Shown here one piece after another: positions 54,291-62,857 of a DNA stretch of 64,000 nt. The notes under the pieces were generated by a model. The model worked only from the letters and a program-made list of their open reading frames with translations, had not been told where the DNA came from and did not search any database. Source of the stretch: Arthrobacter sp. ISL-48 (GTDB taxonomy: Bacteria; Actinomycetota; Actinomycetes; Actinomycetales; Micrococcaceae); assembly GCF_018613805.1 (NCBI RefSeq), contig NZ_JAGGPL010000003.1, positions 310,001 through 374,000 on the forward strand. Reading direction: 5' to 3'. The position numbers and the translations under genes are program-made. How positions within the stretch are numbered: the stretch's first letter is position 1; each line of letters opens with the position of its first letter.

Positions 54291-55892
54291 GGTGACCGGC
54301 TGATCCGGCTTGCTGAACAGCTGCTTAGTGCGCGGATCCAGGAAAATCAGGTACAAGGCAAACATCAGCGCGATGATCGCGGCCGCGTTGCGTGCGAGCG
54401 CCAGTGCCAGGCCCAGGTCTTCCGTCTGAAGGTACGGGAAGACCTCCAACTGGTCCGAGATGGCGTAGACCATAAAGAAGGAGACGATGAAGTAGAGGGC
54501 CTTGACCTGCCAGTCGTCCCGGATACCGGTGACGGCAAACAGCGGGATCAGCCAGACCACATACCAGGACTGGATCATGGGCGCGAGGATCACCACGGCC
54601 GCAAATGCGAGCGTCAGCCGCCGCATCAGGCGGTCATGGTCACCCCTGAAAATTTGCCACGCGACGATGCCCACGGCAAGCAGCTTCCCGGCGTCGTACA
54701 CCCATTTGGCGAGTCCCCAGCCATCCAGGCTGAACGTGTTGGCGATAGACGCGACCACCAGCCCCATCAGCCCCACCGGGGCGTACCAGATCCAGATGCT
54801 GCCCGGAGCCGACAGTCCGTTGATCCAGCCGAACCCGAAGCCGTTGACCCGGCTCATGGCATAGAGCAACGCGAGGCTCAAGCCCGCTGTGAGGCCCCAG
54901 AAGACGAACTTCCTGGGCCAGCTCGCACCCTTCCCGGCCCAAAGGAGTCCGATGAACGGCAGGAAAACGATCGTGATGGGTTTGACCGAGATGGACAGGG
55001 TGACCAGCACAATGCCGAGCACCACGCGCCGTGTGGCGCAGTAATACAGGCCGGCGAGGGCCAGCCCGATCATGAGGGCATCGTTATGGACACTGGCGAT
55101 GAAGTTCGTGAGGAACAGAGGGTTGGCCGCCGTCAGCCAGAGGGCACGGTGCGGGTTGACGCCGTGCAGCTCGGCCAGTTTGGGGACATAGACGATGCAG
55201 AGCACAATGCCAATCATGGCTGCCAGCCTGAACAGCATCACGCTGGCTTCGGGTTGCACATTGGTGGACCAGACAACGAACTGCTCGATCCACAGGAACA
55301 GCTGGCCGTAAGGCACCGGAGCCTCCGTCCACATCTTGTCCGCACCAAGCTGGAAGTAGTTGGACAGGGCCGAAATGCCATTCTCGTAGGGGTTGAAGCC
55401 CTCCACCATCAGCCTGCCCTGCCCGATATACGCGTACACGTCCCGGCTGAACAGCGGGACGGTGAACATCATGGGCAGGCCCCAGGCCACCACCGCCTGC
55501 AGTGTTGCACGGCGGGCCTGAAGTCCCCAGACCCTGACCCGCTGGCCGAGGCGTAGCCACGCGCGAACCAGCAGCATGCCGCCGATCGCCAGGAGAATGA
55601 TGGACAAGGCAACCCCGATTGCCTCGGTACGCATCCAGATAAAGAGCGGCATCCTCCGGAGTTCGGAGACGGGTGCAAGCCAGCCCACGCCCAGGGAGCC
55701 GATCATCATGAAGACCGAGCCGACAAACCCGGCAAAGAGTGGAGACAGGGGGTTGTCCACTTCGGCCGCAACAATCTCCGGCATCGTGTTGGCGGCCATC
55801 TCCCCCGTCGCAGGCACAGGCGCCGTCATCTCAGGATCGTCCAATCTCTTGCGATGTGCGCTTCTGCCCCGCGGACCGCGCACGCCAGCCAT
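54273..55892 (-). CDS. mptB: MptB-like alpha-1,6-mannosyltransferase (GT-C, polyprenol-phosphomannose dependent)
   Basis: Multi-pass membrane glycosyltransferase of up to 539 residues that elongates the mannan core of lipoglycans using polyprenyl-phosphomannose outside the membrane. About 13 hydrophobic helices are visible. The first external loop carries FSRDVYAYIGQGRLMVEG, the GT-C acidic motif of the MptA/MptB family. Other conserved spots are NPYENGISAL, TAANPLFLTNFIASVHNDA and MIQSWYVVWLIPL. The start is uncertain: ATG at 55892 has no ribosome-binding site and sits six bases from a hairpin; the ATG at 55829 (MTAPVPATGEM) is an alternative. It points to a Micrococcus/Arthrobacter-type lipomannan. 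Confidence 0.88.
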   Translation of the reverse strand: MAGVRGPRGRSAHRKRLDDPEMTAPVPATGEMAANTMPEIVAAEVDNPLSPLFAGFVGSVFMMIGSLGVGWLAPVSELRRMPLFIWMRTEAIGVALSIILLAIGGMLLVRAWLRLGQRVRVWGLQARRATLQAVVAWGLPMMFTVPLFSRDVYAYIGQGRLMVEGFNPYENGISALSNYFQLGADKMWTEAPVPYGQLFLWIEQFVVWSTNVQPEASVMLFRLAAMIGIVLCIVYVPKLAELHGVNPHRALWLTAANPLFLTNFIASVHNDALMIGLALAGLYYCATRRVVLGIVLVTLSISVKPITIVFLPFIGLLWAGKGASWPRKFVFWGLTAGLSLALLYAMSRVNGFGFGWINGLSAPGSIWIWYAPVGLMGLVVASIANTFSLDGWGLAKWVYDAGKLLAVGIVAWQIFRGDHDRLMRRLTLAFAAVVILAPMIQSWYVVWLIPLFAVTGIRDDWQVKALYFIVSFFMVYAISDQLEVFPYLQTEDLGLALALARNAAAIIALMFALYLIFLDPRTKQLFSKPDQPVTSRPVI

Positions 55893-55897
55893 GGCAT

Positions 55898-55931
55898 GTT
55901 ACGACGGCGGAAAAGCCACCGCCGTCGTAAC
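55898..55931. repeat. Perfect 13-bp inverted repeat between mptB and orn
   Basis: Arms GTTACGACGGCGG (55898-55910) and CCGCCGTCGTAAC (55919-55931) around an 8-nt loop, in the divergent promoter region. It could be an operator or a leader hairpin of mptB. It is not a terminator, because no gene ends here. Confidence 0.6.
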
Positions 55932-55983
55932 CGAAATCCTAGCATCGGACGGCTGCTGCGGGCCGAAACGGTAGGCTGGTCCG

Positions 55984-56649
55984 GTGCCTATAACTAACGA
56001 ACGCATCGTCTGGATCGACTGCGAAATGACCGGCCTGGACATCAAGGACGACGCCCTGATCGAGGTGGCGGCCCTCGTGACGGACTCCGAGTTGAACATC
56101 CTGGGTGACGGTGTTGACGTGGTCATCAAGCCCGACGACGCCGCACTCGCCCAGATGAACGACTTCGTCCGCGACATGCATACCCGGTCAGGACTGCTGA
56201 AGGAACTGCCCCACGGAAAGACCATGGCCGAAGCGGAGGCCGCCGTCATGGAGTACATCGAAGCGTGGGTCCCGGACCCGCGCAAGGCGCCGCTGGGCGG
56301 CAACTCGGTGGGGACTGACCGGGTATTCCTCTCCCGGGACATGCCGGCAATCGTCGAGCACCTGCACTACCGAGTCATCGATGTGAGCACCATCAAGGAA
56401 CTCTCGCGCCGCTGGTTCGCCCGCGCGTACTTCCAGTCCCCGGCGAAGAAAGGCGGCCACCGCGCGCTCGGGGACATCAAGGACTCAATCGACGAGCTGC
56501 GCTACTACCGCGAGGCGGTTTTTGTCCCCCCGCCGGGCCCGGACAGTGCAACCGCCCAGCGGATCTCCAGGCGGATTGCTGCGGGCACGGGCACCGGCGA
56601 AACTGCGCGGGAAGCCTCAACCACCACCACGGGGCCAGCGGATAAGTAA
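55984..56649 (+). CDS. orn: Oligoribonuclease
   Basis: 3'-5' exoribonuclease of the DEDDh family that removes the last 2-5-nt RNA fragments, including pGpG. The GTG at 55984 gives 221 residues. Motif I is WIDCEMTGLDIKDD (Asp, Glu), followed by the LGGNSVGTDRVFL and DVSTIKELSRRW segments, and the final KGGHRALGDIKDSIDELR (His, Asp). The C-terminal tail beyond about residue 190 is low complexity. It is divergent from mptB. Confidence 0.96.
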   Translation: MPITNERIVWIDCEMTGLDIKDDALIEVAALVTDSELNILGDGVDVVIKPDDAALAQMNDFVRDMHTRSGLLKELPHGKTMAEAEAAVMEYIEAWVPDPRKAPLGGNSVGTDRVFLSRDMPAIVEHLHYRVIDVSTIKELSRRWFARAYFQSPAKKGGHRALGDIKDSIDELRYYREAVFVPPPGPDSATAQRISRRIAAGTGTGETAREASTTTTGPADK

Positions 56650-56779
56650 TCTGCACCACGTTTGGGGGAATTTCCGGCAAAAACGGTAAAAGTGGCAAAA
56701 CCAGCCCGGAACAGCAGGTAAGCTATTTGAGTTGCCTTCTCAGACAGCCGGCCAAACCGGAAGATCTGAACGGTACATG

Positions 56780-56852
56780 GTGGGCTTAGCTCAGTTGGCA
56801 GAGCGCCTGGTTGTGGTCCAGGAGGTCGCGGGTTCAACCCCCGTAGCTCACC
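56780..56852 (+). tRNA. tRNA-His (anticodon GTG)
   Basis: Cloverleaf with acceptor GTGGGCT / AGCTCAC, anticodon stem CCTGG / CCAGG with loop TTGTGGT and T-arm GCGGGTTCAACCCCCGT. A G at 56779 can serve as the extra G-1 paired with discriminator C73, the identity feature of tRNA-His. CCA is not encoded. Confidence 0.97.
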
Positions 56853-56880
56853 CTCACAGGGCGGCAGTAGCAGTCGTCCG

Positions 56881-56924
56881 AATGGAGGCCGCACCGGATA
56901 TCCGGTGCGGCCTCCATTTTTTTG
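56881..56924 (+). terminator. Terminator of tRNA-His
   Basis: A perfect 38-bp palindrome (56881-56918; centre GGAT/ATCC) runs straight into a T-run. It lies 29 bases after the tRNA and 51 bases before def. Confidence 0.93.
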
Positions 56925-56968
56925 CACGAGTGCCTGCGTCACGCCACAACCCGAAGGACCCGCCTGAC

Positions 56969-57541
56969 ATGACTGTTCTGCCAATTACCATTTGGGGCGA
57001 ACCGGTGCTGCACCGTCGGGCGGCCGAGGTGGAGGTGTTCGACGACGACCTTCGCACCCTGATTGCCGACATGTTCGAGACCAACGACGCCGCCAACGGG
57101 GTGGGACTGGCAGCCCCACAGGTGGGTGTGGGCAAGAGGATTTTCGTCTACAAGTTCGCCAACGACGACGAAGCACCTCCCTCCGGCGTCCTTGTCAACC
57201 CGATCCTGACCCTTTCCAAGATCTCCGGCGCACTCCCCGATCCGGACGAGGAAGAAGAGGGATGCCTCTCATTCCCCGGCGGCACGTATCCCCTCAAGCG
57301 CGCAGAATGGGCGCGGGTGAAGGGCTTTGACGGCGAGGGAAAGCCCGTCGAATTCGAAGCGACCGGCTGGTTCGCCCGGGTCATCCAGCATGAATACGAC
57401 CACCTGGACGGCAAGCTGTATGTCGACCGCCTGCTGGACCGGTACGCACGGAAAGCCAAGAAGCAGGCCAAGAAAAGCGGCTGGGGAGTTCCGGGGCTGA
57501 CGTGGATGCCGGGCGTGGATCCGGACCCCTTCGGCCACTAG
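56969..57541 (+). CDS. def: Peptide deformylase
   Basis: Removes the formyl group from nascent proteins. The ATG at 56969 (MTVLPITIWGEP) gives 190 residues; frame upstream reads through tRNA-His and is not coding. The three metal/active-site motifs are present: GVGLAAPQVG, EEGCLSFPGG (with the metal Cys) and QHEYDHLDG (two metal His and catalytic Glu). GAAGGA lies ten bases before the start. A strong terminator separates it from the tRNA, so it has its own promoter. Confidence 0.96.
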   Translation: MTVLPITIWGEPVLHRRAAEVEVFDDDLRTLIADMFETNDAANGVGLAAPQVGVGKRIFVYKFANDDEAPPSGVLVNPILTLSKISGALPDPDEEEEGCLSFPGGTYPLKRAEWARVKGFDGEGKPVEFEATGWFARVIQHEYDHLDGKLYVDRLLDRYARKAKKQAKKSGWGVPGLTWMPGVDPDPFGH

Positions 57542-57568
57542 GTTTCCCGGACCATTCAGCGTTGATGG

Positions 57569-58372
57569 TCATCCGGCCGTGATGGTGGACTGGTCTGGGC
57601 AGGAGTCCAGGACCCGCTTCATGGCATCCTTCTCCGCCTGCGTCACCCAGAGGCCGTAGGCCGTCTTGACGGAAATCTGCCGGGCCACATAGTGGCAGCG
57701 GAAGTTCTTGTTTTTCGGCAGCCACGTAGCTGCGTCGCCTGCGCTCTTCTCCTGGTTGGCCGGACCGTCTGCGGCGATGAGGTTCAGCGGATCGTTGGCC
57801 AGGCTCTGGCGCTGCAGCAGGGTCAACTGCTGTGCGCCCTTCTGCCAGGCGTCGCCCAGCGCCACGACGTGATCGATCTGGACGTCCTTGCTGCTTTCCG
57901 GCCCGCGGCGGAAATCGACCATTTTCCCTGTGTAGGGCTCATGGAAAACACCCGAGGACACCTTGCATTTGGAGCCCTCGGTGAAGCCCACTGCCGTCAG
58001 GTCACGGCGCAGGATGTCGTTGCGGGTATCGCAGCCGTTCCGGTCGACGTCCAGCCAGGCCTGCCCGAACGCTTCGCGCTGGTAGTTATCCTTGGGCGCG
58101 CGTCCCTTGACGGCGAGTCTCTCCAAGGCTGCCACAGCTGAGCCGCCCGGCACAGGGTGGACAGGTGTGACGGGCTTCATCCACGAACTGTCGAATACCG
58201 GAGCCTGACTTGGCCCGGCAAGATCGGGTTCCGCGGCTGAGAACTGGCCAGCCGCGAAGAACCATACGGCCGAGGCCGCAACGGAAGCAGCCAACAGCAG
58301 CAACAGCGCCCAAGCCTGCCGTGAGCGGCGGCGGGCGCGGCGGTACTCGGACCAGCGGATGGTCATGGGCAT
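57569..58372 (-). CDS. Secreted or membrane-anchored HNH endonuclease family protein
   Basis: Predicted extracellular nuclease of 267 residues. The N-terminus RRARRRSRQAWALLLLLAAS is a signal peptide or anchor. The catalytic domain has VQIDHVVALGDAWQKGA (the D-H pair of a DUF1524/GmrSD-type HNH site), then NDPLNLIAADGPANQEKSAG and YVARQISVKTAYGLWVT. Cysteines at NGCDTRND, SKCKVS, RCHYV and DSCPD may form two disulfides, which fits export. Likely role is scavenging of environmental DNA. It is monocistronic and convergent with def. Confidence 0.85.
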   Translation of the reverse strand: MPMTIRWSEYRRARRRSRQAWALLLLLAASVAASAVWFFAAGQFSAAEPDLAGPSQAPVFDSSWMKPVTPVHPVPGGSAVAALERLAVKGRAPKDNYQREAFGQAWLDVDRNGCDTRNDILRRDLTAVGFTEGSKCKVSSGVFHEPYTGKMVDFRRGPESSKDVQIDHVVALGDAWQKGAQQLTLLQRQSLANDPLNLIAADGPANQEKSAGDAATWLPKNKNFRCHYVARQISVKTAYGLWVTQAEKDAMKRVLDSCPDQSTITAG

Positions 58373-58480
58373 CCTGCCCTTCCGGAAACGTAGTGCACCA
58401 GAAGAGCCTAGGCCACCCCACCGACTCCCAGACCGATATCCACAGTGTGGAGGACAGGTATCCTGCCAGGCGAGGCCTTC

Positions 58481-58690
58481 CTACTGCTCCCGGGTCACTC
58501 TTCGGAGGTCTTCCTCGGCCAGGTGCAGGAGGTCCTCGAGCTGACGCACGCGGTCCTCGCGCACGTCCCCGGCTCTGTGCGCCTCCCGGGCCTTGTCCAG
58601 AAGCCGGATGGCCTCCTTATGGTTGGCCTTGGCCACGTCCAGGGCGTGTTCGAGGGTGGTGTCGTGCTGGAGGGTAGTTTCGTTGTCCAT
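58481..58690 (-). CDS. Small acidic coiled-coil protein
   Basis: A 69-residue protein of unknown function. It is strongly helical and heptad-like (EHALDVAKANHKEAIRLLDK, then RVRQLEDLLHLAEEDLRRV), without cysteines, signal peptide or membrane helix. A GGGGG stretch near the start can act as a ribosome-binding site. The length is short but codon composition is consistent with its neighbours. It lies between the HNH nuclease and gap genes, ahead of the gap terminator. A chance frame cannot be excluded. Confidence 0.5.
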   Translation of the reverse strand: MDNETTLQHDTTLEHALDVAKANHKEAIRLLDKAREAHRAGDVREDRVRQLEDLLHLAEEDLRRVTREQ

Positions 58691-58708
58691 GCCCCCAGTG
58701 TGGTCCCG

Positions 58709-58742
58709 TTTCCCGGCTGATTCCAGTGAATCAGCCGGGAAA
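58709..58742 (-). terminator. Terminator of the GAPDH gene
   Basis: Perfect 15-bp stem (58709-58723 with 58728-58742, loop CAGT), 23 bases beyond the GAPDH stop on the minus strand. Confidence 0.8.
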
Positions 58743-58764
58743 ATGCCCAGAACCGGAGGGCCGG

Positions 58765-60243
58765 CTAAACGGCGATAGCCGCGAGGGCTGCTGCAGTTTC
58801 CTTGGCGGGGAATGACGGCGGGTTGACGCCGGCCATTTCCTCCATCACACGGACCACCTGGCAGCTGTAGCCGAACTCGTTGTCGTACCAGACATAGAGA
58901 ACCAGGTTCTTGTCATTGGAGATGGTGGCGAGGCCGTCAACGATGCCTGCCCGGCGCGAGCCGACGAAGTCAGTAGAGACCACTTCGGGGGAATCGATGT
59001 AGTCGATCTGCTTGCGCAGCTCCGAGTGCAGCGACATCTCACGCAGGTAGTTGTTGATTTCGTCCTTGGTGGTCGCCTGCTCGAGGCTGAGGTTCAGGAT
59101 CGCCAGGGAGACGTCCGGGGTGGGGACGCGGATGGAGCTGCCCGTAAGCTTGCCCAGCAGTTCGGGCAAGGCCTTGGCGACAGCCTTGGCGGCCCCAGTC
59201 TCCGTAATCACCATGTTCAGAGCGGCCGAGCGGCCGCGCCTGTCGCCCTTGTGGAAGTTGTCGATCAGGTTCTGGTCGTTTGTGAACGAGTGGACGGTCT
59301 CCACGTGACCGTGGACCACGCCGAACTTGTCGTTGATGGCCTTCAGGACCGGCGTGATGGCGTTGGTGGTGCAGGAGGCAGCTGTGACGATCTTGTCCGA
59401 ATCGAGAATGGTGCCGTGGTTGATGCCGTGCACGATGTTCTTCAGGTCGCCCTTGCCCGGAGCCGTGAGGAGGACGCGGGACACGCCGTTGCTCAGCAAG
59501 TGCTGGGAGAGTCCCTCGGCATCGCGCCAGCGGCCGGTGTTGTCCACCACCAGGGCGTTGCGGATGCCGTAGGACGTGTAGTCGATTGTGGCCGGGTTGT
59601 CCGAGTAGATGACCTGGACCTGGACGCCGTTGGCGGTGATGGTGTTGGCTTCCTCATCCACGCGGATGGTTCCCTCGAAGGAACCGTGCACCGAGTCGCG
59701 GCGCAGGAGGCTGGCGCGCTTGGACAGGTCCTTGTCCGAACCGCGGCGCACCACGATGGCGCGCAGGCGAAGGCCGTGGCCGCCGCCGGCCTTTTCGATC
59801 AGGAGGCGCGCCAGCAGGCGCCCGATGCGGCCAAAGCCGTACAGCACGACGTCGGTGCTGGTGCGGTCATCGCCACCGCGCTTGCCCACGACATCGGCCA
59901 GTTCGGCGCGGAGGAATTCCTCCAGCGTGGCGCCGTCGGCTTCGGCTTTGAACTTCTGGTTGAGGCGGGCAATGTCGATGGCCGCCGCTCCCAGTTCCAG
60001 CCCGGCTAGGGCATTGAGCAGAGGGGCGGTCTCCTCCAGGAGCAGTTCATCCTTGCTCATGCGCCGGGCGAAGCGGTGCGCCTTGAGGATGTTCATGGTG
60101 GATTTGTTGATCAGGCTGCGGCCGTGGATGCTGGTCACCACGTTGTTCTCGCGGTACAGCCGGCCGATCACCGGAATCATCGCCTCGGCGAGGGCCTCCC
60201 GGCCCATCCACGTATCAAGACAAGAATCTGACGTCTGGCTCAC
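58765..60243 (-). CDS. gap: Glyceraldehyde-3-phosphate dehydrogenase, atypical form with N-terminal extension
   Basis: NAD(P)-dependent dehydrogenase of 492 residues, well above the usual 335. The extra ~130 N-terminal residues are helical and charged and contain no known domain that I can name. The catalytic part begins with VLYGFGRIGRLLARLL (136-142 nucleotide loop) and has the active-site ASCTTNAITPVL (Cys291), HGHVETVHSFTNDQN (His) and WYDNEFGYSCQVV. All catalytic residues are present. I recall such long GAPDHs as a second actinobacterial paralogue beside the canonical gap-pgk-tpiA gene, which is not in this window. Role (glycolytic or gluconeogenic) is unproven. Confidence 0.9.
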   Translation of the reverse strand: MSQTSDSCLDTWMGREALAEAMIPVIGRLYRENNVVTSIHGRSLINKSTMNILKAHRFARRMSKDELLLEETAPLLNALAGLELGAAAIDIARLNQKFKAEADGATLEEFLRAELADVVGKRGGDDRTSTDVVLYGFGRIGRLLARLLIEKAGGGHGLRLRAIVVRRGSDKDLSKRASLLRRDSVHGSFEGTIRVDEEANTITANGVQVQVIYSDNPATIDYTSYGIRNALVVDNTGRWRDAEGLSQHLLSNGVSRVLLTAPGKGDLKNIVHGINHGTILDSDKIVTAASCTTNAITPVLKAINDKFGVVHGHVETVHSFTNDQNLIDNFHKGDRRGRSAALNMVITETGAAKAVAKALPELLGKLTGSSIRVPTPDVSLAILNLSLEQATTKDEINNYLREMSLHSELRKQIDYIDSPEVVSTDFVGSRRAGIVDGLATISNDKNLVLYVWYDNEFGYSCQVVRVMEEMAGVNPPSFPAKETAAALAAIAV

Positions 60244-60540
60244 AGAACTACCTTCCTCGGTTCAGCCGCATACGTCTTCGTGTGCGGTTGTCTGCCACCT
60301 GATGATGTCCAGGGGCACCGGCACCGGCGGGATTCGGTCCACCCCGGGTGCCTGGATCGTGTGCAAAGAAAAACCGCCGGCTGCGAACGCGGCTCCGGCG
60401 GAGAACTTCTACGTCCGGTTCCATTCTAAATTGGCGGGCAGTCCCCGGAGTGCTTGAGCCGCGTGAAATCACTCACACGGACTGTCACACAAGCCGGCCG
60501 CGGGCGAAAGCCTGGCAGTGCGGGAAATCACGGTGGGTGA

Positions 60541-60940
60541 TGGATGGGTTGACCGATACGCCGGGTTCTGTGCTCCCGTGCCGTTGCCAGCGCGGGAGTA
60601 GCGGCCATCCATCTACGAGCGCCGTTGCCGGCGCCCTCCAGCGGCCTACCCGGACACTCGGGCGAGCAGCCCTCAAACGTGCCCTGTCTGGCCTTGCTCC
60701 GGGTGGGGTTTACCTAGCCTTCCCGGTCACCCGGGAAGCTGGTGGTCTCTTACACCACCGTTTCACCCTTACCTGGTCTTCCTGCCGCTTTCAAAACGGC
60801 GCGAGGCAGGCGGTCTGTTCTCTGTGGCACTGGCCTGCGGGTTACCCCGAGTGGGCGTTACCCACCACCCTGCTCTGCGGAGCCCGGACGTTCCTCGAGC
60901 CACTTACGTGACGCGCGGCCGCCTGGTCAACCCATCCGTC
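60541..60940 (-). ncRNA. rnpB: RNase P RNA component (type A)
   Basis: Catalytic RNA of RNase P. On the minus strand the hallmarks occur in order: GAGGAACGTCCGGGCTCC, then GAAACGGTGGTGTAAGAGAC, then TAGGTAAACCCCACCCGGAG, and ACAGAACCCGGCGTATCGG at the 3' end. P1 is formed by GGATGGGTTGACC at the 5' end (about 60937) and GGTCAACCCATCC at the 3' end (about 60542). About 400 nt is typical for high-GC Gram-positives. Open frames here are accidental. Confidence 0.96.
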
Positions 60941-61021
60941 ACCCAGTCTACGGGCTCCCAGGTCCCGTCAGCCCCGTCAGCTGCCGCGCCGCGCTACAAC
61001 AGGCCCACGGTGGGATAATGA

Positions 61022-61234
61022 GGCAAGGCCCGACTCTTCGTAAGGGAGGGCATCCAGCTTCCAGACAGCATGAAGCGCGCCATGGCCCGGCAGGCCGAGG
61101 CCGAACGCGAGAAGCGTGCCAAGATCATCGCTGCCGAAGGCGAGGCCATCTCCGCGGCCGCCCTGGGGGACGCTTCCGACACCACGATGGCCCCACCCGC
61201 TGGCTGCTCCGCCGGTAGGATCGTACGGTGCTGA
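61022..61234 (+). pseudogene. Remnant of an SPFH/band 7 (slipin) gene
   Basis: The frame from 61034 reads [20 protein letters not shown], then [14 protein letters not shown] and [10 protein letters not shown], the conserved C-terminal coiled region of slipin/stomatin-like proteins. After that the sequence diverges and stops at 61234, where intact members continue with a membrane-proximal tail. There is an in-frame stop just upstream (61019-61021) and no N-terminal band 7 domain. It abuts rnpB and overlaps the first bases of yaaA. A decayed gene fragment. Confidence 0.72.
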
Positions 61235-61992
61235 TTCTGCTCCCCCCATCCGAAGGCAAGACCCCCGCAGCCGGCGGATCCGCCGTCGACTGGCCTTCCC
61301 TGAGCTTCCCGGCACTCAACAGCTACCGCGCGAAAGTCCTCGAGGCCCTCGGAACGGTCAGTGCGCACGAAGACGCCCTCGCCCTGCTGGGCGTCGGCGC
61401 CTCGCTGAAGGACGACGTCGAACGCAACACGCGGCTGCACGCCGAACCGGCAGCGCCCGCGCACCGGATCTACTCAGGTGTCCTCTATGACGCGCTCGGC
61501 TACAAGAGCCTGACGCCAGCGCAGCGCCGGAAGGCGGATGACTCCGTGCTGGTGATTTCAGCCCTCTGGGGTGCCATCCGCTTCGACGACCGGGTGCCCG
61601 CCTACCGGCTGTCGATGGCGACGTCACTGCCCGACGTCGGCCGCCTCGCCTCGTTCTGGAAGCCGCAGCTTACGGACGCCCTTACCGAAATGTCTGCCGG
61701 GGAGCTGATAGTGGACTGCCGGTCCAGCACATACGCGGCCGCCTGGACGCCGCCGCCCGTCCGGACGGTGGCCGTCAACGTCTTTACCGAGGTCAACGGA
61801 GTGCGGAAAGTGGTCAGCCACTTTGCCAAGCACACCAGGGGCGAGCTGGCACGGCACTTGCTCGTGCGGCGAGGAAACGCCCCGCAGACGCCTGCGCAGC
61901 TGCTGAAGGCCGCCCGGGAGAAGTGGGATGCCGAGCTCGTGGACGGCTCAGCCAGGAAACCGCACGCCCTGAACATCATCCTGCCCAGCTAG
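61228..61992 (+). CDS. yaaA: Peroxide-stress protein YaaA family (DUF328)
   Basis: Protein linked to lowering of free iron during peroxide stress in E. coli, with DNA-binding reported for the fold. The GTG at 61228 gives 254 residues. Family motifs are [10 protein letters not shown] at the N-terminus, [36 protein letters not shown] and [18 protein letters not shown] near the C-terminus, with the conserved positively charged end. Single gene between a remnant and the convergent zinc-ribbon gene. Confidence 0.93.
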   Translation: MLILLPPSEGKTPAAGGSAVDWPSLSFPALNSYRAKVLEALGTVSAHEDALALLGVGASLKDDVERNTRLHAEPAAPAHRIYSGVLYDALGYKSLTPAQRRKADDSVLVISALWGAIRFDDRVPAYRLSMATSLPDVGRLASFWKPQLTDALTEMSAGELIVDCRSSTYAAAWTPPPVRTVAVNVFTEVNGVRKVVSHFAKHTRGELARHLLVRRGNAPQTPAQLLKAAREKWDAELVDGSARKPHALNIILPS

Positions 61993-61996
61993 GGGG

Positions 61997-62734
61997 TCAG
62001 TTCCATTCCGCCGAGCGGACCAGGATGCAGCCGGAATCCGGGCAGAAGACAATGTCATCCTCAGAAGCGGACTTGATCTCTGCCAGGTCCCCGGGGCTGA
62101 GCTTCATCCCGGAGGCCTCCGAGGTTCCATGGAACAGGCGGGCGGCGCCCACGCCGCGCTTGGCCAGCGTCTTCTCGTAGACCGCCAGCATTCCGGCCTC
62201 GAGCCCGGCCGCGAACTCGGCGCGCTTTCCGCGGACGACGGCAGCTTCGGCTTCAACTTCTGCCAGGGCTTCGTCAAGCTGGGCACGGATGGTGCCGAAC
62301 GAGGCCTGGATGTCGTCCACGATCAGCTGCTGGGCGGCCTGCCTGGCACGGAGCGAATCGAGACGCTCCATCACTTCCAGCTCCACGTCCTCAAGGTCCG
62401 AGCGCCGCTTGTTCAACGAGGCAATGTCCTTCTGCAGGGCAACGAGGTCCTTGGACAGCCCTGTCCCACTGTTCAGCCGGGCTTCGTCGCGCTCGACGCG
62501 GGAGGCCACCTGCTCCACGTCCGCCTCTGCGCGCTTAAGTTCGGCTTCGGCGTCGTGGACGGCCATCTTGGCTGCGCCCAGTTCACCGCTGGCCACCGAA
62601 AGCGCCGACTGCAGGTCCTCGATCCGGGGATCGGATTCAAGGGCACGGCGGCGGTTGGACAGGGACTTGAGCTTAGCGTCCAGCCCCTGCAGTTCGAGCA
62701 ACTTCAACTGTTCCGCCGGTGCTGCCTTAGCCAC
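61997..62734 (-). CDS. C4-type zinc-ribbon-family coiled-coil protein (ribbon degenerate)
   Basis: Two-part protein of 245 residues starting at the GTG at 62734, which has GGAGG five bases upstream. Residues about 10-180 are a long coiled-coil hairpin (KSLSNRRRALESD, LQKDIASLNKRRSDLEDVELE). The C-terminus aligns with the zinc ribbon of this conserved actinobacterial family, but the first CxxC position reads FHGTSEASGM and the second is CPDSGC, so only one cysteine pair remains and classic four-Cys zinc binding is not possible. The gene usually neighbours the Nif3-like gene, as here (123-bp gap). Function unknown; possible nucleic-acid or envelope role. Confidence 0.85.
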   Translation of the reverse strand: MAKAAPAEQLKLLELQGLDAKLKSLSNRRRALESDPRIEDLQSALSVASGELGAAKMAVHDAEAELKRAEADVEQVASRVERDEARLNSGTGLSKDLVALQKDIASLNKRRSDLEDVELEVMERLDSLRARQAAQQLIVDDIQASFGTIRAQLDEALAEVEAEAAVVRGKRAEFAAGLEAGMLAVYEKTLAKRGVGAARLFHGTSEASGMKLSPGDLAEIKSASEDDIVFCPDSGCILVRSAEWN

Positions 62735-62857
62735 TGCTACCTCCGCTTGATCCATCCGGCCGGAGCCGGGCACCGTACCGGCGCTCTATAGACTCTAGCG
62801 CCTGGCCTGCTCCCCTGCCTCGCTACGCTCCGGCCGGGGCCCCCGCGCACGCCAGGC

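Noticed and set aside
56732..56968. N-terminal extension of def through tRNA-His
   Set aside because: The frame crosses the tRNA and a perfect terminator. The conserved deformylase start is at 56969.
60541..60940. Short open frames in both directions
   Set aside because: The stretch is RNase P RNA by its conserved blocks. The frames have no protein similarity.
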